DNA of 64,000 nucleotides from Fictibacillus marinisediminis (GCF_023149135.1 NZ_JAIWJX010000002.1:2728001-2792000); one strand, 5' to 3'. Numbered from the stretch's first letter, positions 8,703 through 17,135 are shown. The notes: a model not told the origin generated them from the sequence alone. Numbers and translations are program-made.

Positions 8703-9797
8703 TTACTGGGCTCTATACCTTTTACGAATTTTCGCTATAACCAATAAAATAAACGGGATTACCATCTGGAGGGGAATATGTAAATATAGGGGGACCTTCT
8801 TCAGTCCAATTTCTACATGTTCCATATATGAATTGGCAATGATAAGTGACAATGGAACTACAATGGCACCAAACAGAACAACCAGCGAACGGCGGCTTTC
8901 CATTTTAAACAACTCAGCAGCTCCGATTGCTGCACCATATAAATACGACCCTACTTTAAAAAAACCGCCTATGATCATCGTTATAATCACAACTGCATCA
9001 ATTCGTTCGATGAAATTTCCTACAGATGCTAACTTTACCACCGTAAGCAACGGATATATTCTTTCGCTTAACCATCTAGGTCCTATGACAGAAATAACGT
9101 TGATCATATTAACAGTCAAAAGAATTCCTGCAACAAGAACAACCATCATTCCTAATTTTTTCACTTTCCTGGAATCATGTAACATCGGCCAAAACATCAT
9201 AAACAGCACCATTTCTCCGAACGGAAACGTGACAACAAGGGGAAATGCAGCCTTCCATACCGTTCCAACTCCTGTTTCAAGTATAGGTGTGATTCGTGCG
9301 ATATCAAAAATCTGGGAACTGTATACAATAATCCAACTTACTATCGCAACGAGAAGCAGAAAAGGCAAAAATATCTCCCCTGTACGACCGAACACTTCGA
9401 TGCCACCGCTTAAGCAATAAACAATAACTGCCATAAAACAACCGATCACAACAAGCATCGGGGTTTTGGGCAAAAAAGTCCCACCTACAAGTTCACCAAA
9501 ATCTCTCGCCACTCGTGAGGCTAGATAAATAAAATAAAGAATATAGATCACATTCAATGGGTAGCCAATAAATCTGCCCACAATTTTTGGAATCATTTGG
9601 GTAAGTGTATATCCTGGGTAGTGTTCAAATAATTTTGTATACACCCACATTAAAACTAGACCACAGAACATCCCGACTAGAATCACTAACCAGGCATCTT
9701 GTTTTGCTTCTGACCCTACACCATAAATAACAGTGCTACCTATTTCAAAACCCATCATGATATAAAAAAGTTGGATAAATCCTATCTTTTCCTGCAT
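8703..9797 (-). CDS. Spore germination permease subunit, GerAB family (first intact B)
   Basis: 364 residues, about ten membrane segments, beginning MQEKIGFIQLFYIMMGFEIG and including the conserved LSGGIEVFGRTGEIFLPF loop region. It has the same receptor role as the neighbouring permease, but the sequence is clearly different, so two germinant specificities are possible from one A-C pair. The start codon lies inside the end of the truncated permease frame (16-base overlap) and only a weak AAAGAGA site precedes it, so translation may depend on coupling to the remnant. The gene is part of the minus-strand ger operon. Confidence 0.92.
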   Translation of the reverse strand: MQEKIGFIQLFYIMMGFEIGSTVIYGVGSEAKQDAWLVILVGMFCGLVLMWVYTKLFEHYPGYTLTQMIPKIVGRFIGYPLNVIYILYFIYLASRVARDFGELVGGTFLPKTPMLVVIGCFMAVIVYCLSGGIEVFGRTGEIFLPFLLLVAIVSWIIVYSSQIFDIARITPILETGVGTVWKAAFPLVVTFPFGEMVLFMMFWPMLHDSRKVKKLGMMVVLVAGILLTVNMINVISVIGPRWLSERIYPLLTVVKLASVGNFIERIDAVVIITMIIGGFFKVGSYLYGAAIGAAELFKMESRRSLVVLFGAIVVPLSLIIANSYMEHVEIGLKKVPLYLHIPLQMVIPFILLVIAKIRKRYRAQ

Positions 9798-9970
9798 TGA
9801 ATGATCGTCTCTTTCAGATAAATCTTAATCACTGTAAAAAATCCATAGAGAGTGACCAAAAACTTTACCAGCTTGTTAAGGCCTGAAACGTTGGGTACAG
9901 CCTTTGTGATGAAGGTTGTTGCTTTCATGAACATCATCTGAAAAGCAGTCATTCTCCCGTTTTCGATCAT
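9782..9970 (-). pseudogene. Remnant of a third GerAB permease
   Basis: 62 codons. The start MIENGRMTAFQMMFMKATTF and the end YGFFTVIKIYLKETIIQC align with the first 75 or so residues of the permease at 7523-8644 (MIEKGKISAFQM..., NGFFTVFILYQ, PKESIIQY), with an internal loss and a premature stop. The ribosome binding site (AAGGAGAAAAAAAT) is intact, so the fragment is probably still translated and may deliver ribosomes to the overlapping next gene. Confidence 0.8.
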
Positions 9971-10008
9971 ATTTTTTTCTCCTTCTAGTTAGCTCTTTTT
10001 CCATTATC

Positions 10009-10242
10009 CTACTTTTTCTCAAGCATCCTGCCTAATGGTTTGAAAAGCTTGTCGATCATTTGCGTAGGACCTGGTAAGTCCGGGAAGAAAAGAAGAAGGA
10101 TGGCGAGCAGCCACCCCATTGCTGTTATGGTTACAAAAGCCGTTTTCTCCTTTTTCTGGTGTTGATCCATTTTTGGCCACTCATATAGAGTAAGAAGAAC
10201 CACCAATATTGTTAACCCTATTACTGCCGCCATCCATTTCAT
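10009..10242 (-). CDS. Small two-helix membrane protein of the ger operon (GerD-subunit type)
   Basis: 77 residues with two hydrophobic segments (about 2-21 and 36-54) and a basic C-terminus ending GRMLEKK. Its ATG overlaps the stop of the C-subunit gene (ATGA), so the two are translationally coupled. Small two-helix D proteins are known accessory parts of several Bacillus germinant receptors, where they modulate germination rate. The assignment rests on size, topology and position; I cannot prove homology by eye. Confidence 0.75.
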   Translation of the reverse strand: MKWMAAVIGLTILVVLLTLYEWPKMDQHQKKEKTAFVTITAMGWLLAILLLFFPDLPGPTQMIDKLFKPLGRMLEKK

Positions 10243-11441
10243 TTCCTTTTTGTCTCTTCTTCCCTGAAGCCCGCCGGTGTGGTAGACAAACCAGGCCGGC
10301 TTATACGCATGGTAATATCTGTATTCACGTCCACTTGAGGAAGGACCTTATCCCAATGATCTTTTTCTTTTTCCCATTCTTTAGGGTATTTGCGGTGAAA
10401 CGCTTCTGCAAAACCGAACACGTCGACTTTCATTCCTTTCTGAACTTGGTCTAAGGACAGATTAATGCGGTGTTTGAGGTCTTTTTTTGCTTCATTTTCA
10501 ATCCGTTTTACAAAATTGAGACTCATCGGGTCAAGATTGGTTCCATTTTCTACAATTGTATTTTCTGAAGTGATTTTGGCCGTGATTCCCCACTTTCCGT
10601 CCTTGATTTTAGGGATCAGCCTCGTCTTTTGCCGAATAGGATCCAATGATAGGGTTTCTCTTCTCTTCGGATATACTGTAATCGACAACACTTTGATTTC
10701 ATTTCTTAACCACAACAACCCTCTTGTTACCTTTGCATCAATTTTACCGACCATTTTATCTTTCCTAAAAATAGCAGTACCGGCGATATAAGCCGATGTT
10801 TCTGCTTTTTCTTCCCCATGAATACGGGGTAAAATCTTAATCAAGGGCAGGATTGCCCCACCTCCATCACCTGTTAACATCTCTTCAAATTCGTTAACGG
10901 TAACCGCTGCACCAGTACGCATCTGAGATAACCTTCTGAGAGCTTCTCCCTCGTAACGATCTAGTGGCGGCATTAATTCCATAATATCGGCTGCCTTCCC
11001 ATCACTGACAAACAAATGAGCATTTTCCCGAGGCTCTGGATGACGAAGTAAAAAATCAATCTCCTGGTCAAGTCCTCCTTTTTTAGCAAGCTTCCTGCCA
11101 ATTATGAATACTTTACAGTGTCCCCAGAAGATTTGACGTGAAATTTTTGTCTGAAGCTTTGACGTGGCATCTGCCATATTTTCTCCAACCGCCGATCTCA
11201 CCGAAATGATGGATCCCCCGCCCCCTGTTCCCTGCTGACCACTGATTACGTTACGAGGTTGCAAAGTTTGGATGGTAAGCTCAATATTATTGCCTTTGCT
11301 TTTATCGATGGCAGCTCCCAATACCAGTGCCATATCATTGACTTCTTTTCTGTCCCAGCAGCCAGTAAGCAGGAAACTAGATGAAAGAAGGAGAAGAATG
11401 GTGAACGATATTATGAATTTTCGAGATAGAAAGAGATTCAT
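10239..11441 (-). CDS. Ger(x)C family spore germination lipoprotein
   Basis: 400 residues. The signal peptide ends in the lipobox LLTGCWDRKEVND with Cys28 as the lipidation site; CWDxxEV is the hallmark of GerAC-type proteins. The mature protein is anchored on the outer face of the spore inner membrane and completes the A-B-C receptor. The gene lies 33 bases after the A gene and overlaps the D gene by four bases. Length is typical for the family. Confidence 0.95.
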   Translation of the reverse strand: MNLFLSRKFIISFTILLLLSSSFLLTGCWDRKEVNDMALVLGAAIDKSKGNNIELTIQTLQPRNVISGQQGTGGGGSIISVRSAVGENMADATSKLQTKISRQIFWGHCKVFIIGRKLAKKGGLDQEIDFLLRHPEPRENAHLFVSDGKAADIMELMPPLDRYEGEALRRLSQMRTGAAVTVNEFEEMLTGDGGGAILPLIKILPRIHGEEKAETSAYIAGTAIFRKDKMVGKIDAKVTRGLLWLRNEIKVLSITVYPKRRETLSLDPIRQKTRLIPKIKDGKWGITAKITSENTIVENGTNLDPMSLNFVKRIENEAKKDLKHRINLSLDQVQKGMKVDVFGFAEAFHRKYPKEWEKEKDHWDKVLPQVDVNTDITMRISRPGLSTTPAGFREEETKRK

Positions 11442-11474
11442 CCTTTTTCATATCCTTCCCTTGAAGCCCTTACT

Positions 11475-13034
11475 CTATTGTTGTTCTTTACTTGGATTCG
11501 GTTTTTCCCCGGGAGTCTGTCGGTAGCTATTGAATTTGCCAGTTAAATGCGGCCGGTTGTTCATCATCCACCATGGAGCACGAAAGAGCGTATCTTTCAA
11601 TTCACGGCCATGCAACGGGGCGATTGGCGATAAGTATGGAAGCCCAAATGAACGCAATGTACATAAGTGGACGACAATCGTAATAACCCCAAGCATAATT
11701 CCAAGCAAACCAAGCGTAGCGGCAAGAAAAATCAACGGAAACCGCAGCAGCCGGAGCGCCATCCCTTGTGTATAGTGCGGCATCATAAAAGATGAAATTC
11801 CTGTAATAGCCACAACAATAACCATTGGGGCAGAAACAAGACCTGCTGAGACAGCCGCTTCACCTATTACCAGAGCACCAACAATACTGACAGCAGCCCC
11901 AATTTGTTTAGGAAGCCGGACCCCCGCCTCACGCAACGCTTCAAAAGTAATCTCCAACAGTAATGCTTCCACAAACACTGGGAAGGGAACGGATTCTCTT
12001 GCAGCTGCTATACTGATCAGCAAGGATGTCGGCACCATTTCCTGGTGGTAGGTAGTAACCCCTACATAGAGCGCAGGTAGAACAAGAGACATCCCCATAA
12101 ACAAGAAACGCAATAAGCGGATGCTTGAACTAACGAGAGAACGTTGGTAATAGTCCTCTGGCGATTGGAGTAAAGAAAAAAAGCTAATGGGTGCAATTAA
12201 CACAAAAGGAGTACCGTCCACCAAAATCACTACCCGACCCTCCATAAGATTAGCTGCGGCTGTATCAGGGCGTTCTGTATTTATGAGTTGAGGAAAAGGA
12301 GAACGAGGATTGTCTTCGATCAATTCCTCGATATATCCACTTTCCAATACACTGTCTATATCGATGCGATGCAATCGGTTTTCTATTTCATTAATGAGAG
12401 TTTGATCCGCCAGTCCTTCTATGTATGCAATCACAATATTCGTACTGGTATAGCGCCCAATTTTCATCGATTTCATTTTGAGGTCAGGACTTTTGATCTT
12501 TCGTCGGAGCAGGGAGGTATTGACTCCCAATGTTTCCACAAACCCTTCCCTTGGTCCCCGTACGAGGCTCTCTGCAGTCGGTTCTTCAATCGATCTCTTT
12601 TCCCACTTGGCCAGCCCCAAGGCAAGCCCTGACTCTTCTTGTTCTAATAAAAGCACAGGGTTTCCGATTGAAATATTCTCTATACAATCAGCAAACGTCA
12701 TAACTTCTTTCAGTTTTGATATGTGCATTCTTTCCCCTAGCGCCGCCTGCGGACTTCGAACTTTTCCTGATGCTTCTTCCATTAGCGGGGCGATTACATT
12801 ATCATCAAGTTCCTCAATATTGGATAAGCCCTCTATATAAACAATAACGGCCTTTGTTTTTCCACCTATCAAAAACGTTCGAAAGACCACATCAAAGCAA
12901 TCCTGATACATGGAGCGAAGAACCTCTAGATTTTCATTCAAGTCTAAAGAAAGAACTTGTTGCTTCGTTACCTGCTGTTGTTGCGTATTAAGTTTGTCTT
13001 TCTTTTTAAACCTTTTTCGTCGAAACAACTTCAA
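11475..13034 (-). CDS. Spore germination receptor subunit GerA family
   Basis: 519 residues. A soluble N-terminal half carries the family sequence GGKTKAVIVYIEGLSN and IEELIEDNPRSPFPQ; the C-terminal half has several hydrophobic segments (PALYVGVTTYHQEMVPTSLL, then EALLLEITFEALREAGVRLP). It is the first gene of the operon. Two TTG codons are possible starts: 13034, three bases after AAGGAG, or 13028 with a better nine-base spacing. No ATG is nearby. It should be transcribed in the forespore by SigG, but I could not locate a clear SigG promoter. Confidence 0.93.
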   Translation of the reverse strand: MKLFRRKRFKKKDKLNTQQQQVTKQQVLSLDLNENLEVLRSMYQDCFDVVFRTFLIGGKTKAVIVYIEGLSNIEELDDNVIAPLMEEASGKVRSPQAALGERMHISKLKEVMTFADCIENISIGNPVLLLEQEESGLALGLAKWEKRSIEEPTAESLVRGPREGFVETLGVNTSLLRRKIKSPDLKMKSMKIGRYTSTNIVIAYIEGLADQTLINEIENRLHRIDIDSVLESGYIEELIEDNPRSPFPQLINTERPDTAAANLMEGRVVILVDGTPFVLIAPISFFSLLQSPEDYYQRSLVSSSIRLLRFLFMGMSLVLPALYVGVTTYHQEMVPTSLLISIAAARESVPFPVFVEALLLEITFEALREAGVRLPKQIGAAVSIVGALVIGEAAVSAGLVSAPMVIVVAITGISSFMMPHYTQGMALRLLRFPLIFLAATLGLLGIMLGVITIVVHLCTLRSFGLPYLSPIAPLHGRELKDTLFRAPWWMMNNRPHLTGKFNSYRQTPGEKPNPSKEQQ

Positions 13035-13373
13035 GAGCTCCTTCCTCTTATTGCAAAAGCAAATTGGAATATCTTCTTAAAACCTATCTTATCCAATGGA
13101 AAACTTCTCCAACCTTCTAACAATCATGTTGTTTTTATTTTAATATGTCCATGAGGAGAGCTGAATATCTGCTTTTTCAACCCGTTGTTCATCGTGGCGT
13201 CGCCAAAAGTCATTTGTGTGTTTTAAGTCAGTTTGAGACGAAACTAATATTAGTCATGAAAACATCCCACTTTTTTATGATGTAAGTCCATCACTGATTT
13301 GTTGTTGAGCCATTGTATAAAAAACAGACCGCCTCAATTAAAGCCACAGGGTTTGCGGACTTTTGAGGCAGCC
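13035..13373. other. Intergenic region upstream of the ger operon
   Basis: It holds the ger promoter region (about 13050-13140) and, at its right end, the terminator of the BioF remnant. No gene is seen. The stretch 13150-13320 is AT-rich with no evident structure. Confidence 0.4.
13331..13369 (-). terminator. Terminator-like hairpin after the BioF remnant
   Basis: On the minus strand GCTGCCTCAA pairs with TTGAGGCGGT across a long loop and is followed by CTGTTTTTTATAC. It lies just beyond the stop of the 13374-13595 remnant. Confidence 0.6.
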
Positions 13374-13595
13374 TTAACAACTTAATGAAATCATGTTTAA
13401 CTCTTTTCCAATTATGTTAAATGAATCTAACAAGTAATTTATTTCTATAAAACTATGCTCAGAGGTGACAGTCAACCGTATACGACTTTCTCCTATTGCT
13501 ACAGTTGGCGGGCGAATAGCTGGTGCGTATATAGCAAATAGCCCCTGACTAAATTGAAACATTAATAAATCCGCTTGTTCTACCTTTCTAAACAT
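13374..13595 (-). pseudogene. C-terminal remnant of an alpha-oxoamine synthase (BioF/KBL-like)
   Basis: 73 codons whose middle reads IYAPAIRPPTVAIGESRI followed by RLTVTSEHSFIEINYLLDS, the strongly conserved closing segment of 8-amino-7-oxononanoate synthase and glycine C-acetyltransferase. The PLP-binding Lys and all upstream sequence (about 300 residues) are gone. Its short start, MFRKVEQADLLMF, does not resemble the family. It is a dead fragment of a biotin- or threonine-related gene. Confidence 0.75.
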
Positions 13596-13682
13596 ACTGC
13601 CACTGTAATTACTAAGTATGATTTCTTTATGTATAGCTAAAAATAAAGATATATCAAGTCGTTACTAATGATGGAGGAAATC

Positions 13683-14189
13683 ATGATTTATATTTATAAT
13701 GACTATGGTGGAACGCATACTACTGCTTTAGCTGCTGCCTATCATTTAAAAGAATTACAAAGTAACAAACCTCTTACAACCGAAGATATCTTAAGCGTCA
13801 GATATTTTAATAAACTTAATACATCAGACATGGGTAAAATTATTTTTCATGGTTTTGATGAAGACGGAGATTCCGTTTATACAATTGGTCGAGGAAATTC
13901 GAAAGTTTTAGTTCCAAGCCTCAAAAATTTAAGCTTACTGTTAAAAGAAAAATTTGATAGTAATGAAAGGATTATTTTTTCGAATACATCGCCAACCGTA
14001 CCATTTGCCATGACTATTGGAGGCTTATTATCTAGAAGGCTAAAAATCGATTCATTGGGTGTTCCCTTATTAGTAAAAGGTGCCAAGCAGACTCAGGGTG
14101 AAATTATAAGATTAGTTCATCATACGAAAGAAAAGGCTCATTCCACTCAAGAAAAGGTACTGGTGTTAGAAAACACCCATATTCAGTAA
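13683..14189 (+). CDS. DUF3189 family protein
   Basis: 168 residues from the ATG at 13683, chosen because GGAGGAAATC precedes it; an upstream in-frame ATG at 13668 lies before that site. The protein starts MIYIYNDYGGTHTTALAAA, a nucleotide-binding-like opening found in DUF3189 proteins of spore formers. No signal peptide or membrane segment is present. Function is unknown. It stands alone with a terminator downstream. Confidence 0.8.
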   Translation: MIYIYNDYGGTHTTALAAAYHLKELQSNKPLTTEDILSVRYFNKLNTSDMGKIIFHGFDEDGDSVYTIGRGNSKVLVPSLKNLSLLLKEKFDSNERIIFSNTSPTVPFAMTIGGLLSRRLKIDSLGVPLLVKGAKQTQGEIIRLVHHTKEKAHSTQEKVLVLENTHIQ

Positions 14190-14288
14190 TAGTTTTTTAT
14201 TTAATAAAGTGTAATTTCTTTTAGGTTAATCCAAATAAAGCTTTTTTTGAATAGTATATTTAAAATAAAATATGTCCAATTTTCAAAT

Positions 14289-14316
14289 CCACCTTAAAAA
14301 GAGGGTGGTCTTGTTT
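14289..14316 (+). terminator. Terminator of the DUF3189 gene
   Basis: CCACC and GGGTGG close a short hairpin followed by TCTTGTTTTTAT. Confidence 0.65.
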
Positions 14317-14402
14317 TTATGTACCTAGAATACTGCATAATTACTTCCAACTTCAGTTTCTACCTTTTTTTACTAATCTGCCTTTTTTAACTCAATAAGA
14401 AA

Positions 14403-14422
14403 AGCTGCCTAAAATGGCAGCT
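14403..14422 (-). terminator. Second terminator-like hairpin
   Basis: AGCTGCC/GGCAGCT stem followed on the minus strand by TTTCTTATT. It may back up the one at 14584. Confidence 0.5.
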
Positions 14423-14583
14423 GGAACTTTAAGCAATGCACCTGCTTGTTGGATAAAAAACAAGTGAATTTCTAGGTTTCTTCTTTTTCAAATCATTTCT
14501 GGTTTCCATAATATTAGGTACGGTAAAGCCTTTCGAAATCATCTTTGTGCTACTAAGATAGCAAAACATCTATTCTTGAAAAA

Positions 14584-14614
14584 AAAGAGAGAGATATGGA
14601 GTTCTCCCTCTTTT
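14584..14614 (-). terminator. Terminator of the arsR-SRPBCC operon
   Basis: On the minus strand AAGAGGGAGA pairs with TCTCTCTCTT and is followed by a run of T. It lies 17 bases past the last stop codon of the operon. Confidence 0.7.
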
Positions 14615-14630
14615 TCTACTTCTTATTCAC

Positions 14631-15011
14631 TTACATATTTTTTAATGGTTTCCAGTAATTCTCTTCCCATCCTTGCTTCAAGTGCTCCCCTTGTCCTTCA
14701 GGAAAACCGATATGACTAAAGTATAATAAAGTATTTTCTCCTTCTGAAAACAATTCGAAATTCACTATTGAATAAACTCCTGAATCCCAGTTTCCTGCAC
14801 GCCATGCTTGTACAATTCGTTTATTAGGAATGAGCTCAATCATTCTTCCGGCAATCATTCCACCGAAACAGGAAAAAGATCCTCCTTCTTCAGAATAAAT
14901 TTCTGCAGGTGCACCAGTTAAATCGCTGAACTTCTTGGAATCCGTTAGTGCTTGATATAGTCTTTCTGGAGTGGTGTTAAATTTGATTTTTTCTTGAATA
15001 GTTGTAGACAT
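14631..15011 (-). CDS. SRPBCC/AHSA1 domain protein (second)
   Basis: 126 residues starting MSTTIQEKIKFNTTPERLYQALTDSKKFSDLTG, a START-like helix-grip domain of the AHSA1 type, with the closing pattern YFSHIGFPEGQGEHLKQGWEENYWKPL. Such domains bind small hydrophobic ligands; no enzymatic role is implied. It is the third gene of an operon with an ArsR regulator and another SRPBCC protein, 14 bases after the latter. The ligand is unknown. Confidence 0.85.
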   Translation of the reverse strand: MSTTIQEKIKFNTTPERLYQALTDSKKFSDLTGAPAEIYSEEGGSFSCFGGMIAGRMIELIPNKRIVQAWRAGNWDSGVYSIVNFELFSEGENTLLYFSHIGFPEGQGEHLKQGWEENYWKPLKNM

Positions 15012-15025
15012 AATTATTCCTCCCT

Positions 15026-15475
15026 TTATTCACCTTGTACTGACCAGGGATCTGCTCCGAGATCATTTCCTTCTCCTAAATGTTTGATACGGTCAATATA
15101 ATGAGTCCATCCCTTTTGATTAGTGGGTACTTTTTCAACAGGGATGTCATAATGATTTAATATTAAAAGAGTACCCTGATATTGTGGCTTCAACAAAAAT
15201 TCAACCGTCGTTGATCCGGGGGGCATTACCTCAGAATCTTCCCATCCCCAAGTAAGTACTACCTTTTCATTTGGAATGAGCTCTTTGTACTCACCAATAG
15301 CGACGTTTTCACCGTTTATGTCAATCCGGTACTTCCCTCCGATTTTTGGCTCCAGCAATACATGTCTTCCCATCCACCGGTTCATTTTGTCGGGATCTGT
15401 AAAAAAAGTGAATAACGTACTGGGACTACAATCAATCCAAATTTCTTTCCTAAGATTTTCGGTAGGCTTACTCAT
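15026..15475 (-). CDS. SRPBCC/AHSA1 domain protein (first)
   Basis: 149 residues. The N-terminal part EIWIDCSPSTLFTFFTDPDK and the segment GGKYRIDINGENVAIGEYKE are typical of AHSA1-like proteins that pair with ArsR regulators. The ATG lies inside the end of arsR (8-base overlap), so expression is coupled. Paralogous in fold to the following gene but quite different in sequence. A ligand-binding or detoxification role is only inferred. Confidence 0.88.
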   Translation of the reverse strand: MSKPTENLRKEIWIDCSPSTLFTFFTDPDKMNRWMGRHVLLEPKIGGKYRIDINGENVAIGEYKELIPNEKVVLTWGWEDSEVMPPGSTTVEFLLKPQYQGTLLILNHYDIPVEKVPTNQKGWTHYIDRIKHLGEGNDLGADPWSVQGE

Positions 15476-15782
15476 GTTTTCTCCTTTCTTCCTCTTCAGC
15501 TGCTTCCTTCAAGGCGAACAGGCTATTGTCCCAGAACTGATCTACGAATTCTTTTAAATCTGCGAAACCTTCCCTTCTAATTCGATAATAGCGTTTAGTT
15601 CCTGATTTGCGGACAACCACCATGCCTGAGTCATGCAGCACTTTCAAATGCTGAGATATTGCAGGCGCTGATAACTCAAAGTGTGCAGCAATGTCACTAG
15701 AAGCCAACTCTCGACCTCTCAATACATCTAATATGGCACGACGTGTAGGTACGGATAATGAATGAATCGCTTTTTCAATCAT
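15468..15782 (-). CDS. ArsR-family transcriptional regulator
   Basis: 104 residues with a winged helix-turn-helix: PTRRAILDVLRGRELASSDI, then AHFELSAPAISQHLKVLHDS. No cysteine metal-binding pair is present, so it is the small-molecule or SRPBCC-linked type rather than a metal sensor. First gene of the operon. The promoter's -10 box ends only six bases before the ATG and no Shine-Dalgarno sequence is visible, so the message is probably leaderless. A palindrome inside the promoter is the likely operator, implying self-repression. Confidence 0.9.
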   Translation of the reverse strand: MIEKAIHSLSVPTRRAILDVLRGRELASSDIAAHFELSAPAISQHLKVLHDSGMVVVRKSGTKRYYRIRREGFADLKEFVDQFWDNSLFALKEAAEEEERRKHE

Positions 15783-15788
15783 AGATAT

Positions 15789-15817
15789 AATTTAGCATCC
15801 ACTTAATTAAGTGTCAA
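15789..15817 (-). promoter_or_regulatory. Promoter and operator of the arsR operon
   Basis: TTGACA (15812-15817) and TAAATT (15789-15794) are separated by 17 bases. The perfect palindrome CACTTAATTAAGTG occupies 15800-15813, covering the spacer and touching the -35 box, so a bound dimer would exclude RNA polymerase. The predicted start of transcription falls at or next to the ATG at 15782. Confidence 0.75.
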
Positions 15818-15839
15818 CTTAAATATCATATTTAAAAAA

Positions 15840-15865
15840 GAAAGACCGTCTAGAGATGGTCTTTC
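15840..15865 (-). terminator. Terminator of the DUF4023 gene
   Basis: GAAAGACC/GGTCTTTC stem with T-rich flanks on both sides; it lies 29 bases past the stop of the 43-residue gene. Confidence 0.7.
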
Positions 15866-15893
15866 TTTTCTATAAAATAAATGTACCCAAAGG

Positions 15894-16025
15894 CTACTTG
15901 TTCGTGCCGTGTTGCTTATTTGGCAGCTTGGTCCCTGGATTACCTTTGCCTTGATGCTTTTTATTTTTTTCTGCTTTTTCCTGGTTTTCGTGCAATTTTT
16001 CTACAAAATCACTTGTGTTTTCCAC
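15894..16025 (-). CDS. DUF4023-like small protein
   Basis: 43 residues starting at a GTG, 11 bases after GAGGGG. The product is highly charged and Lys/Asn-rich: FVEKLHENQEKAEKNKKHQ, then GKGNPGTKLPNKQHGTNK. The pattern (F-V-E-K-L-H-E-N-Q, then Q-G-K-G-N-P, then L-P-N-K-Q-H) matches my memory of DUF4023 proteins of Bacillaceae; function unknown, possibly spore-associated given the resemblance in composition to minor acid-soluble spore proteins. Its own terminator follows. Confidence 0.75.
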   Translation of the reverse strand: MENTSDFVEKLHENQEKAEKNKKHQGKGNPGTKLPNKQHGTNK

Positions 16026-16323
16026 TGATACACAGCCCCTCTCTTATTTTTCCTTTGTTACTTTATCCATTTGGAAGTAAAATTACTCATACTTCTTTCA
16101 ATACATTTTCGACACTGAAAAAATTCCAACAAATATCAAGGTTTTTTTAACTTTCAAAACTGTTAATTTAATCACCACGTACCTGTGCAAATATAAGTTC
16201 ATCTGTCTAATATGAAGGGTTAGTCCTGATCATTTCAAATTCGGCAATTTTAGATTTTGATGAATAATTCAACAAGCTTAGCAGACTTTATGAATAGAAT
16301 TTCAAGCTGAGGTGAATTATATC

Positions 16324-17097
16324 TTGCCATTACTGGATGTTGGAGACGTTAAACTGTACTATACTGTTCAAGGAGAAGGGATTCCCATTGTTTTTATTCA
16401 TCCTCCCGTACTTACTTCCTTAAATTTTACATATCAGGCAGAGGGGTTATCCACAAAGTATAAGATTATTACTTTTGATATTAGAGGTCATGGAAGAAGC
16501 CAGTATTCAAAACGGCCGCTGACCTATCCACTCATTGCTGATGATATTATCAGCCTGTTGGATCATCTTGAAATTAAAAAAGCATTTATTTGCGGTTACT
16601 CGACGGGTGGCTCTATCGTTTTGGAGTATTTGCTAACTAATTCGAGCCGGGCGCTTGGGGGAATAATTATTGGGGGGATTTCTGAAGTAAAGGACAAACA
16701 GCTTAAGGATAAGATTTCTGCAGGAGTCAAGCTCGCGGAAATAGGTGCTGTCCCCGTTTTGGCTTTGTCCACTTCTTGGACCAATTCGATTACAAAAGAG
16801 ATGTTTATACAGATGTTTCAAGTTGGCCGGAGAGGATCTTCTCACAATATCAAGGAGTATTACAATTCTAGTTTGCACTATAATTGCACCAAGCAACTGA
16901 TAAACATTAATCTGCCCATTCTGTTGGTCTATGGTAAAAAAGATAAACCCTTTCACATTTATGCTAAGCTCCTTCATGAAAATTTGCCTTTTAATGAGCT
17001 AAAGTTCATTCCCAAAGTCAAACACCAGATCCCCACAAAAGCAGCGGATGAACTAAATCGGCTTATTGTACAGTTTGTTGAGAAGTATACAGAATGA
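16324..17097 (+). CDS. Alpha/beta hydrolase
   Basis: 257 residues from the TTG at 16324. The GAGGTGA site lies eight bases before it and would overlap the upstream GTG at 16312, so TTG is preferred. The nucleophile elbow is GYSTGG (Ser about residue 93), the acid is probably Asp in YGKKDKPFH, and the base is His in KVKHQIP. The oxyanion region reads FIHPPVLTS. This is the general esterase/hydrolase fold; the substrate cannot be predicted. The gene is monocistronic, closed by a strong terminator. Confidence 0.87.
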   Translation: MPLLDVGDVKLYYTVQGEGIPIVFIHPPVLTSLNFTYQAEGLSTKYKIITFDIRGHGRSQYSKRPLTYPLIADDIISLLDHLEIKKAFICGYSTGGSIVLEYLLTNSSRALGGIIIGGISEVKDKQLKDKISAGVKLAEIGAVPVLALSTSWTNSITKEMFIQMFQVGRRGSSHNIKEYYNSSLHYNCTKQLININLPILLVYGKKDKPFHIYAKLLHENLPFNELKFIPKVKHQIPTKAADELNRLIVQFVEKYTE

Positions 17098-17135
17098 ATA
17101 AAGCTATTCAAATAATGCCTTATTGCCAGCCATAA

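Larger units (their letters stand above)
14190..14630. other. Intergenic region between convergent genes
   Basis: Contains three hairpins listed separately (14289, 14403, 14584) and no recognisable gene. Confidence 0.5.

Noticed and set aside
7950..9420. Long plus-strand frames opposite the permease genes (142 and 195 codons)
   Set aside because: Antisense shadows of the two GerAB genes; no ribosome binding sites and the permease frames are clearly real.
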